A DNA stretch of 64,000 nucleotides, from contig CP114127.1 of assembly GCA_029959195.1 (NCBI GenBank), positions 1,116,001 to 1,180,000 on the forward strand. Direction: 5' to 3'. The DNA is from Dictyophora rubrovolvata (Eukaryota; Basidiomycota; Agaricomycetes; Phallales; Phallaceae). The notes below the pieces were generated by a model. That model ran no database searches and was not told where the DNA came from. It worked only from the letters and a program-made list of their open reading frames with translations. This document shows, piece by piece, positions 54,385 to 64,000 of the stretch (position 1 is its first letter; each line of letters begins with the position of its first letter). A program made the position numbers and the translations under genes.

Positions 54385-55384
54385 GAAGATGGTTTCACAT
54401 ATGAGTATAATTTTTAAAGAAAATTTTTATGGTGACAGAAACGCCTTCACAATCAAATTCACAGATTAGCTAAAGTATACAAATATATTATATCTTGTTT
54501 CACAAGTTTGAACTTTGATTTAAGGTTGAAGGATAGCCTGGAAAGGCTGCATGAGGTTGCAGAGAAGACAGTTGTTTGCTCAGGATATTGGCACCAACCG
54601 CACTGGAACCAACAAAATAGTTGAAAGGGGAAGAGATATAGCTAGATTTGTCAATTCCTTTCCTTCTTAAATGTTCATCACTCTCTCAAAGAAATTCTTT
54701 TACAATGTGGAATAGGGTGGTTTCTGAATAGTCCCATCAAACCATGAGTCAAAATGGCAGAGTTCTGTGAAGCTGATGGGAATGAAATGTTTGAAAGCTT
54801 CAAACATTTTCAGGATGAGGTGATGCCGATCTTTCCTCATCATCCCAAGAAACTGGCATTTAACAGGTGCCACACAAAAAAAGATTTGGGTGGGGTGAGG
54901 GAGATACTCCCCACAAGCAACAGCAGAAGCAAATGTAGCTGTGATTGGGACAATATAAAAACAAGGGAGTGAGCCTACAAGCGTGAAGGCAGGTATTACC
55001 TGTAGCACAAGTTAATTTAATTTTAGTCAGGAGCTAGATATTATGAAGGGTCTTGTTGTTACTCAATCTGGCTTCTTCTTGAGCCATTATATTAATCACT
55101 AGTTTACTAGGGATTTGTAGTAGTGTAGCTTGGTGCCTGTCACAGTGTGACGCTTAAGCGCCTGTCACACTTGTAGAGCAGTGTGTGTGACCCAGTAGTT
55201 ACATTATCTTTTACTACCCACTATACTGCATGTTATTCACTATTAGCTATATTTGGCAATAGAAAGGAATTCTGTGCATTTATGGGAATTAAGGATATAA
55301 TAGACCCTATAGGTCTATTATAAAACTGTTACATGCATGTATGAGTTGTGTTTCTAGGCAATTGTAAAGTTTGTCAGCAATGGG
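54385..55384. other. Repeat-island sequence without a recognised gene
   Basis: A short frame at 54754-54972 (FESFKHFQDEVMPIFPHHPK) cannot be assigned. Nothing else is supported. Confidence 0.3.
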
Positions 55385-55705
55385 TGTCAGAGTAACACTA
55401 GTTTGTCCATTCCATTTTTGATCACTTCCTCAAACTTTGAAGTCTTGAAGTTCAGATCACTTCATTATTCTGAACCATTTCTCTTATTTCCATTCACTCT
55501 TCATTTCCTTTACTTGATCTTCGATTGAACTCTTGAATCACTTCGTGATCCTTGATCTTATCACTGTGGATCCCACAGAGATCTTTCTATTGATTATAAG
55601 CACTTGTACTGTATTATATATAGTCTCTATCCCTAGAGGGAAAACCCTAAGCTTGTTCTCTTAGGTTTCCCTCCCTCTAGATGTGTGCCATGAGTTGCTC
55701 TAACA
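55385..55705 (-). repeat. Family C solo LTR, copy 3
   Basis: 321 bp, TGTCAGAGTAACACTAG ... GCTCTAACA, with a perfect duplication ATGGG (55380-55384 and 55706-55710). Hairpin arms at about 55632-55651 and 55660-55680. Confidence 0.88.
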
Positions 55706-56121
55706 ATGGGCAGATTGATACAGAACAGTGTCCACATGTCAACGAGCTTATAATGCATTGGCAAGGCACCAGTGACCTCAAATACCCACCCTCTACCACA
55801 ACTGTGCTGTTGCTGGGAAGCTAGATCAATGTTAGCTTCAAAATGTTGGGCGGCAGCATGAAATGATGAGAATAAGATGTTGTAGAGTTCAAGGAGATTT
55901 GTTATATAGCAGTTCAAGAACTGTGGCCTTTTTGACAAATGAGGTTTATAAATAGTAGTTGCCATACAAACTTCATTGAGGATGACATGTGTATCATCCA
56001 CATCATTTGCATCAGGGACTTCATGTTCCAATACATCCAATGTGACTTGGTGATTAAGGCACCAAGCAAGGTATCTACAGAAAAACATAAGCTTTTCTTG
56101 CCTATTAAGGACCCGTGCCAT
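55706..56121 (-). pseudogene. Unknown ORF ending in an LTR insertion
   Basis: An open minus frame starts MARVLNRQEKLMFFCRYLAW, with LNHQVTLDVLEHEVPDAND and HAAAQHFEANIDLASQQQHS. It runs straight into family C copy 3, whose insertion at 55705 cuts it. I do not recognise the protein; it may come from an older transposon. Confidence 0.35.
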
Positions 56122-56330
56122 CTGCTTTGGGTACTCGTTGAGGAGAGCTGAGGCACTCTAGCAGGAAAAATAAGAAAGATAACTTGAAAGAACTTTAGAT
56201 AGAGAAAGAAGGGAGTAAAATAGAAGTAGAAAAGAGAAATATAATTCGCTTTCTGAGGCTCAAACTTAGAGAGAAAAAGGAAACTCTGAACTGTTTTATT
56301 GTAAGAACTAACTAGAGGGTTTATATACAA

Positions 56331-57898
56331 AACTAAGACTCAGAAGTCCTGGTGTCCAGCATAGTCTGACCATTGTTCCAAAAATACCTCACATTTGGCT
56401 CTAGAGGTGTCCAGCCTCTGAGCACAATAGAAGACATATCCCTGTCCAGCCTCCCAGTCTGAACTACCCATGCTAGAGGTATTTCTGTCTCAACAGCCTT
56501 TCTATAGCCAAAAACATGTCCTTCCTGTCCCTAAAACTTCTTTAAAATCGCAAAAAAAGAAGAAGAAAGACAAGTTATAAGAGATACAGCTGCATATAGG
56601 CTGTTTCCCTTCAAGAAGACTAATTACACTAACTAAAAATAATAGGAAAAATACATAAGAGTGAATAGCATTATTTTAATTATGATTTTCTGAAAAAAGA
56701 AACATGTCTAAAGTTGAGATAATCTGAGTCTTGCTTTCAGATCCTGTGGGAACCCCACATCATGTGTACTAGTCACTTTGAAAGGGTCTTTAGCAAAATC
56801 TTGGTGAGATCATTCAGGTGTCTCAGTGGAAACGTTTGCTGTACCTCCAATTCACTTTATGTATTCCACATAGTGATGGTGTGTGTGTAGTTTTGGAATG
56901 TTGAAATGTTTGATTGTACCAGCCTTGCCACACCTGGCACCAGTGTGAATAAAAATGTCTTTGACCTTGTAAAAGATCTCATTGTAGTGTTTAAGTTGGG
57001 CTAAAGTGCTGTTAGTGTGTGCATGGTATTGAGCAGTGTAAATGAAGTCGAGCTTAGTGCGGGTGGCTCACAAAGCTAAGTCATGTATATTCAAATGATC
57101 GGTGATTGCAGCAAGTGTGTATCACTGCATATCATGATGTTCTCACCTGAGAATTGAGAAAGTTTTGATAGACTGATGCTGAAGTGATGGAATCCTGGAG
57201 TCTTAGGCTGCAGGATAAATGCATTATTGAGGTCCTCTACCAATTAAATTGCTACTCCATGTGGTGTGGTGGTTGGCTTTATGAAGCCCATACAGAATGA
57301 CAGGCCCAATGGTTTGACAGATGTCCAAACTGTCAAACTTTTCCCACCATGGTTCCCCTACTCCATTGAGGCTGACCTTGCAACAGGCCTCTGCAAACAG
57401 GTGTCCTCCTGGATGGAGATATGCAGTTGTTTGGAACCAATGGATGCACAGACAGTGTGGATAGTTTAAAGAATAGACTCTCCTGTGTGTGGTTTGCATG
57501 GTTGTGGGCTACCGAAAGTCTGCAGTCTTGGCCATGCACAACATACATCTGTTGGAGGATAAACATGTGATAAGGCCTTGCTCTGGAAGGTCTCCAATAT
57601 ATGCAACTAGACAGATTAGCTCCTTTTGTATTAATCCTTCACTGTCTACCATTGGCCTCAGGACATGTGTATGAGAATGGAGATTAGCTGTGACGATTTT
57701 CATGCAGGCATGATGAAGTCAATTTTGAAGGTATGTATCCAGGATAGCAGTGATATTGACCAATACTTGTAAATTGTATATTCATAAACTTGGTATCAGG
57801 GAAGTATACAAGGCAAAGGAAAGCACCCTGGTTTGGGGCAGCACGAACATGCTGACAAATATGCCCATTGCTGATAATAATTGGCTTAATCTTCTTAT
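56331..57898. other. Repeat-island sequence, no supported gene
   Basis: CpG-poor and full of short frames on both strands; none resembles a known protein. Confidence 0.35.
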
Positions 57899-58282
57899 TG
57901 TTATAGTACACTAGCAGCACTTAGCGATATCTTATTTACTCTTTCTGTTTTCTCATATTCACATTCTTTTGCATTTATTCCATTTTTTCTCATTTTCTCA
58001 TTCTCTTCATTTCTGACTATTTCTTGTTTTCAACCTGTTCTCTTGCATTTGGTCTTTGACTGAATTCTTGTTCTCACTCATTTTCATTCATTATCACTGC
58101 GGATCCCATGGGGATCAATCAAGTACCTGTACTCATATGAATATATATAGTTGTTTTCCCTAGAGGAGGATCCCTAAGCTTTTTCTCTTAGGTTTTCCCT
58201 CCTCTAGGTGAGTAGCTAGTCATTTCCCATGAACAGATCTTAGGTTTTCCCTCCTCTAGGTGTGTGCCCTGAGTTGCCCTAA
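57899..58282 (-). repeat. Family B solo LTR (full form)
   Basis: 384 bp, beginning TGTTATAGTACACTAGC and ending TTGCCCTAACA, with a perfect duplication CTTAT (57894-57898 and 58283-58287). It has two copies of the TAGAGGAGGGAAAACCTAAG unit. Confidence 0.88.
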
Positions 58283-58500
58283 CACTTATCTCCTGAGAAA
58301 TTTGTAAGATGCATTGGGTCAGATGCTAGAATATAAGGTAGAATGGTAATGCCATCTGGAAATTCAGACTGTCACTCATTCCATGCTTGGCCAGACGTAA
58401 TTTTGCAGTAAACCCGATCCTGGTGGGCCGTGTCTAGGTATTCTTTATATGGGATGTAGTCTTTCTCTTGAGAATATTCAGGATTGGCCTCCAGCCAAGC

Positions 58501-58793
58501 TGTTAGGGCGACTCAGGGCACACACCTAGAGGAGGGAAAACCTAAGAGAAAAAGCTTAGGGATCCTCCTCTAGGGAAAACAACTACATATATGTGAGTAC
58601 AGATGCTCGGTTGATCTCCATGGGATCCACAGTGATAACAAGAGAATGAGTTGGAAATGAGAGTTGAATGGAAATGAATTGAATAAGAGAATAAGCAAAG
58701 CAGAATGAATGCAAAAAGAACGTGAAAATGGGAAAATGGGAAAACAGAAAAGGAGAACAATATATCACTAAGTGTTGCTAGCATACCATGACA
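58501..58793 (+). repeat. Family B solo LTR (short form)
   Basis: 293 bp, TGTTAGGGCGACT ... ACCATGACA, with a perfect duplication CAAGC (58496-58500 and 58794-58798). It has one copy of the head unit where the full form has two. Confidence 0.88.
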
Positions 58794-59411
58794 CAAGCAA
58801 GACACTTGACAGGGTCATGATATAGAAGGAGTTGCAGGTTGTCTGGGGCCTCAGGTAAGGTGACCCAATGAAAATACCATTGTGGGGCTCCAGGTAAGCT
58901 TTCAATGCGCTTGAAAAGATCTTTGGCTGTATGGAATGAAGGAGAATGTTCATAAGGTTTCTCTACCTAACACATAATAATGAAATCAACTTATTGAAGA
59001 ACAAGACTGATACGTACCCAATCAAGATACAAGAACATGTTGATTTTGTCTTGTGAAAGCCCCGTATTTCCCAACCAATAAGCCAAGCTTCACTCCTCTA
59101 CTCCAGCAAATGGGTAAGCAATGTTCTCTGGATCCACCTCATGATGCTTTATGAACTCATAGAGTGTCTCCCCAGTCCCGAAGGTTTGACCTCCTGTATG
59201 AAACAGGTGAACATAGTAGCAATTGGTCATATTGGGTCACGAAGAAGATGGAGATAGTGGTGGATTGTCATTATCTAGAAGTGTTAGAGTACACTAGTTC
59301 ATTCATTCCATTTTCGATCACTTCCTCGAACTTTGAAGTCTTGAAGTTCAGATCATTTCATCATTCCAAACTATTTCTCTTATTTCCATTCACTCTTTAT
59401 TTCCTTCATTC

Positions 59412-60417
59412 TGTCAAGATCCAGATCTGCTGATAAACCTGCTGATCCGATATTACTCTGAATTACAACTCTGAAGATTATGAAACTTATATCACATCCG
59501 TTATATTTATGTTTGCTTCGAAATAATCTATTAAATCTGAAGTACCCAAATTAGAATATAATAACTGATTGTATTCCAAATCCACTCTTTCTGTATTTGT
59601 CTTTATTGTTTCATTGTATTCTGAATGCATATTATTATAAACCACTTTTATCAGTGCTGACAAACTAGTACATTCCCATAGTATAAATAACCCCGAATCA
59701 TGTATCTAGTTCCTCAGTTCTGAAATCAAACTAGTCATCTGACTCATGGCTATTCTTGTTTGATTCTTTTGTCTTTAAAATCTGACCACTAAACCCAGAC
59801 TCACTCCAAACTCTATCCTGAACCTATCAGGGTATGCTAGTACTGTCCCCTTCTTTCCCTCCGTTTATCTTCAGTTCCTGTCTATTTTATTCATTTCCAT
59901 ATTTTTCATATTTTATCCCATCTCTTGCTTTCCCCTCTCCTTCCGTATTCCCACTTTTTCCCTTCAATAGGTGCTGAGTGCCCATTCCCATCAGTGCCAT
60001 GGCCTAGGCCCTGGCTAAAGTCCAGGACCAGTGTATATCCGCACCCAGTCCATGAACTGAGGGTCACATACAACCTTCGCCATTTTTCATAGTGTATAGT
60101 TAGTAGTCCTAGAGGAGGGATCCCTAAGTTTGTTCTCTAAAGATCCCCTCCCTCTAGGTGAGTTAGTATTTCTACAAAATATATTTTACTTAGGATTCCC
60201 TCCCTCTAGTCTGAGTGAGTAGCCCTGACAGAACCTCTGACTGATATATCTGCTATCTGTGGAGTGTTGCAAAGCAAATTGCTAAGCAAGTGCAAGTAAG
60301 TGATGCAACACATAAGTTGAAGCCTGCTCAGTATACCGATTGTCTGTAACATTGGTCTTGCAAGTCTGCCCAAGTTAACCAAAGTCTGGTATCTTCGGTA
60401 ACCTTGGGAACTTAACA
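59412..60417 (+). repeat. Family E LTR-like element inside family C copy 5
   Basis: Begins TGTCAAGATCC and ends GAACTTAACA. Without the family A element inside it, it is about 600 bp. It has a promoter-like AGTATAAATAACCCC near 59683. Flanks CATTC and TATTT differ only by C/T changes. The exact ends are an inference from the split C element. Confidence 0.6.
59825..60230 (-). repeat. Family A solo LTR, copy 4
   Basis: 406 bp, TATCAGGG ... CCCTGACA (first G mutated to A), with a perfect duplication GAACC (59820-59824 and 60231-60235). Confidence 0.88.
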
Positions 60418-61151
60418 TATTTGATCTTCGATCAAACTCTCATATTGCTTTGCAATCCTTGAACTTATCACCGTAGATTTTACAGAGATCTCTCTATTGA
60501 TTACAAGTATCTATCCTGTATTATATATAGTGTCTATCCCTAGAGGGACAACTCTAAGCTTGTTCTCTTAGGTTTTCCTCCCTCTAGGTGTGTGCCCTGA
60601 GTCACCCTAATAGGAAGAGTGGTCATTGCAACTGGCATTAAGTGTGATGTTGAGGATTGCATTGAGACCATCTTGAAGTTGGTATTCATAATTGATAGAA
60701 ATATTGCTCTGAATGTCATTGTCATCCATTTCCATTTGAGGACTGTCAAATTCACTGTTTTCGTCTTCTTGGAGCCATGGCAGCTTAAGTACAGGTTCAA
60801 AGATGGTGGGACTAGGGTGAGGATGATTAAGGGAAAGAGTGGGTGTGTTACTTGCAATCCAAGTAGCACAGGAAGAGGATTTGGTGAGATGACTACTAAT
60901 GGCCTTGATATCATAGAAGGCCTTAACCTGTGTCTTGCAAAATAGAGCAGGACATCAAGACATTGACTACAAAATAAGTGTCAAAGAGGTACCATGGTTT
61001 AAATAAGCATGAGCAAAACACAAGTGTGTGGTATGTCATACTCACAGATGATGTTATGGACTGATCCATGTACATATGACAAAACTTGGCCTTGACTTTG
61101 TTTATTGCATCCTCACCCTTGACCAATTTCATCATACAAAGTTTGAATGTG

Positions 61152-61801
61152 TGTCATGTCCTACATGCCCCGTAGTCCAAATCTGGACATATCTGAACCC
61201 CGTACCCTACTCCATCCCACTTCCCTAACTCCGCTCCCCATACTCTTGTCCATACTCTGTATCAAAGACTTTCCTTATAGGGAAGTCTATTCCGGTCACT
61301 TAGTAATAAGGTACCTAAATTATATCATCATCATCTTGGCTTGCACTAGTTATTCCCACCTTTCCTTATTTATTGTTATCCCCATTTACATAGTTCCACT
61401 CCCTCCTGTATTTAAACCCCCAGCTCTCTGTTGTGTATCTGCAGTCTGAATATAATCAGTTATTCTCTCATCTCTAGTCTATCTCATACTCTTAATCTGT
61501 ATTGCATAGTTGGCTCGGACTTGGCTTCGACTTATATGTTACGCCCACTTGCCCAGCTTATGATATCCCTCAATTTTGGAATATGAGGAAGCACGCAAGT
61601 ACATATAAGTCCAATGACTCAAACGTTAAGTCCGAGCCTATTCCAAAATTGAGGGATATCATAAGCTGGGCAAGTGGGCGTAACATATAAGTCGAAGCCA
61701 AGTCCCTCACCCCATACTTCAGTACTCTGCCTCCTGTCATACCCAATGGTCTAGACTTCTTTGAAATTATCCGGAATAGCCTCGGGCCACCTTATGTAAC
61801 A
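61152..61801 (-). repeat. Family D solo LTR, copy 3, with an internal inversion
   Basis: 650 bp in reverse orientation, TGTCATGTCC ... TTATGTAACA, with a perfect duplication ATGTG (61147-61151 and 61802-61806). Within it, 61517-61579 and about 61633-61696 form an inverted repeat of about 65 bp. Confidence 0.85.
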
Positions 61802-62113
61802 ATGTGGTAGATAACATTTAGTCATTATGCTATGATTCACAAGTATTATTCAATTGGCAAAAATAACATCCCAAGTATGATATAAGACTATCTATTCGGT
61901 AATCAAAAATCATAGTTAGAACTCAGCAGTCACAGCTCTACTGTGAACTTTTCATCTGCTATCTTCTTTCACCTAAAAGCCTATACCACTTAGACCAGTT
62001 CCAGCTTCAAGAAGTACTGATATATATTTCATTTATTTCTGTTTATTGAAAAGATTAATTTGCAATAGCTCTCAGAAGCCCCATGGACTCATTAAACAAC
62101 ATGTCAGCAGACA

Positions 62114-62362
62114 GTGATAACAAATGAAGACCAAGTGATACAGAGAACGGGTGGTAGAGGTGGAAGTAGTAGAGGTGGGAGTGGTGGTAGGGGTAGAAGT
62201 AGCAACAGAGGTGGAAGTAGCAGAGGCAGCAGAAAAGTACCAAGGTCAACTGGAAAGAGTATAGTAACTCCTGTACAACCGTCAATCAATACTCATAAGA
62301 AAGGTTCCCCACAAGATCCTGAGCCACCTCAAGATGATGAGCCAGATGATGCATCATCCTAG
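62114..62362 (+). other. Glycine/arginine-rich frame
   Basis: An 82-residue frame with RGGSSRGGSGGRGRSSNRGG followed by a proline/acidic end. It could be the nucleic-acid-binding start of a retroelement protein or a coding-like GGTGGAAGTAG microsatellite. No ATG context argues strongly for a gene. Confidence 0.3.
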
Positions 62363-62725
62363 AAACTAGAAAATATCTGTCTTTACCATCCCACCTCATG
62401 CAAAAGATAGTTGGCAGCACAACCAATAAGGATACCATAATCAATATACTATGGGAGTATATTCAGACTCAGGAGTGACAGAACAACAATCTCAAGGTAA
62501 GCACAAATTGATTCTTGGAAACCTGTCTCACATCCCCTAGTGTGCCACTCTGGCAGAGGCTACAGACCTTCTGGCCAGCTACCAGGCTAAACATGCCTGT
62601 TGTCACGTATCAAAATCTTCCCCATTTGGTATTTAGGTTATCCTTCCTAAAGCGGACATTTAAATTCCCCTTCCTGGATAAATGACTTCCAACTACCCAA
62701 ATTCCTTCATTCAGAAATAATAAAA

Positions 62726-63300
62726 ATGTTCAAATTTCATCTATCATCCTCTCTTTCCCTCAAAAATCCTACTTCTCCCTCTATTCCCCGAGAACTATCC
62801 CCAGAAGAAGATATCACTCCTCTGTTATTTTATTATACTCACGATAGTCCCTGCACTTATGATTTGGATATTGAGACTACTTTGTTCACTTATTACTTGC
62901 CTACTCCAATCCTTGAACTTGATCCCATGACTCTCCTCCCCGTTTACTCGCCCGAGATTCCCCGAGATATCCATAAGTGTCGAAGTTCAGATATTATACA
63001 CCCCTTCATGGCCTTTAAAAAAGAAGTCTACATTGAGAAGGAATAAAGATGGTTTACAGTAACTCATGTTTATTCTACGCCAGAATCAGCCTTACAAGAT
63101 TCATACCGTGTCTGGTTAACGACACAAGTTGGATTAGAATACATGATAATGGTTCTGGACATTCCTAGTCGATGGATCCTATTATCATGCAATCACCAAC
63201 CAGTCTTAGGATTCTATCGACCTGCCAATTGATATGCGCCACTCAGGAGTATGCAGAGAAAGAGGGAACCAGTGTCAACATGTGTTGGATAGAGATGTGT
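62726..63300 (+). pseudogene. Longest copy of the recurrent unknown ORF, with two in-frame stops
   Basis: Starts MFKFHLSSSLSLKNPTSPS, includes SPCTYDLDIETTLFTYYLP and LELDPMTLLPVYSPEIPRD, then a stop at about 63044. The same frame continues with VTHVYSTPESALQDSYRVWL and DIPSRWILLSCNHQPVLGFY, a second stop near 63230, and YAPLRSMQRKREPVSTCV. The continuity of one frame across two stops indicates a mutated gene. It is not recognised. Confidence 0.5.
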
Positions 63301-64000
63301 AAATAAAATGAGATAGTATAAGTAAAATAAAGATTTGAGGAATAGAGGATAGAAGTAGTTCGACACAGCGAACAATGAGATCATTCTTTGCAGCGAGTGA
63401 ATATAACTAGAGGGGGGATAATACTATAATATTTCGTATCTAAACTACTAGTTTTTATAGACATTTTCCTTGCATAAGCCCCAATAAATGGAGCTTTGAT
63501 ATCTATAATGAGAAAAGAAAACAAGAAAAAACACTTAGAAGAGAATGGAAGGAGAGAAAAGCGTTGTGAAACGGAAAAGTTTAAAGGCAAAAAAGATTGT
63601 ACTCAATGTCGATCGCGATTGGAATGAACACTGAGAAGGGTTTTGAAATAAAAAAAAGAAAAAAAACAAACACGAGTGTCAGAAACAAAGGTTTTTTATA
63701 ACCAATTAGGCTACTATTTTTTTACTCGGGCGTTGAGTAATATGAGTGGTTAATAAAATCATGAACACGGGGACTGAGCATATACGGGGCTATAATCTTG
63801 TGATGCCAAGTTTATTCTAGTTTGGCCTACACCATGACAAGCAGTGCCATCACTTCTGGTTTCTAGGTACTGGTCTAAACATGTCATCGAAATTAGCCGT
63901 CGAATTCATGCCATCTCCGTGTAACTTGTTCCGGCCCTCAACACAATCTCCTTCCCAAAGAACCAACAAACTCATCATCTAACCATAATTCACCTCCCCA
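63301..64000. other. Right edge: possible return to single-copy sequence
   Basis: CpG dinucleotides become frequent again from about 63360. A short plus frame at 63880-63979 (MSSKLAVEFMPSPCNLF …) could be a first exon but cannot be confirmed. No repeat of the A-D families is seen here. Confidence 0.3.

Larger units (their letters stand above)
59282..60612 (-). repeat. Family C LTR, copy 5, split by a nested insertion
   Basis: The left part (59282-59411, TGTTAGAGTACACTAG …) and right part (60418-60612, … CACCCTAATA) together make one C element. Outer flanks are AGAAG and GGAAG (4 of 5). Confidence 0.75.

Noticed and set aside
55633-55705. C-terminal part of the minus ORF over 55.63-55.71 kb
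   Set aside because: It is family C LTR sequence read through by chance; the same residues (THLEGGKPKRTSL) appear in the frame at 60540-60610 for the same reason.

Overview
The window is nuclear DNA of a basidiomycete fungus, most likely an Agaricomycete. The evidence is dense multi-exon genes with 45-65 nt introns, fungal or basidiomycete-type proteins (a DUF7598 membrane protein, an Mtf2-like protein, a DEF1-like CUE protein, a Munc13/Ync13-like protein), an Agaricomycete-style Tad1-like LINE, and many solo LTRs. The species cannot be told from the sequence.

Two domains meet at about 34.4 kb. The left domain (1-34.4 kb) is a compact block of housekeeping genes. In order: RPA49 (Pol I subunit, minus, cut by the window edge), SET2 (H3K36 methyltransferase), an unresolved small minus-strand gene, a Munc13/Ync13-like C2/MUN protein, a DUF7598 membrane protein, a small unrecognised protein, a DHX35-type DEAH helicase, MTF2 (minus), cytosolic leucyl-tRNA synthetase, the CAF1/POP2 deadenylase, RPS28, the proteasome alpha5 subunit (minus), cytosolic tryptophanyl-tRNA synthetase, WDR5/Swd3 (minus), DEF1 and a small possibly truncated coiled-coil gene (minus). 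Four pairs are head-to-head with 138-308 bp between start codons, so they probably share promoters. Exon structures were worked out by joining frames at splice sites. Four introns are GC-AG type, two of them in the proteasome gene with the same donor.

The right domain (34.4-64 kb) is a repeat island. It holds a decayed Tad1-like LINE, at least three related short LTR families (called A, B and C here) plus a longer family D, all with TG...CA ends. Nine of these elements have perfect 5-bp target duplications. There are also two MITE-like TIR elements and degenerate transposon coding fragments. Insertions are nested up to three deep. CpG is strongly depleted (for example none in about 1.16 kb near 49.35-50.51 kb), which fits methylation and deamination. 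One protein-coding gene, a PI-PLC X-domain phospholipase, is open from start to stop inside the island.

The most interesting non-gene signals are a stem-loop near one end of LTR families A, B and C whose arms change together between families, and a recurrent unidentified ORF family in the island.
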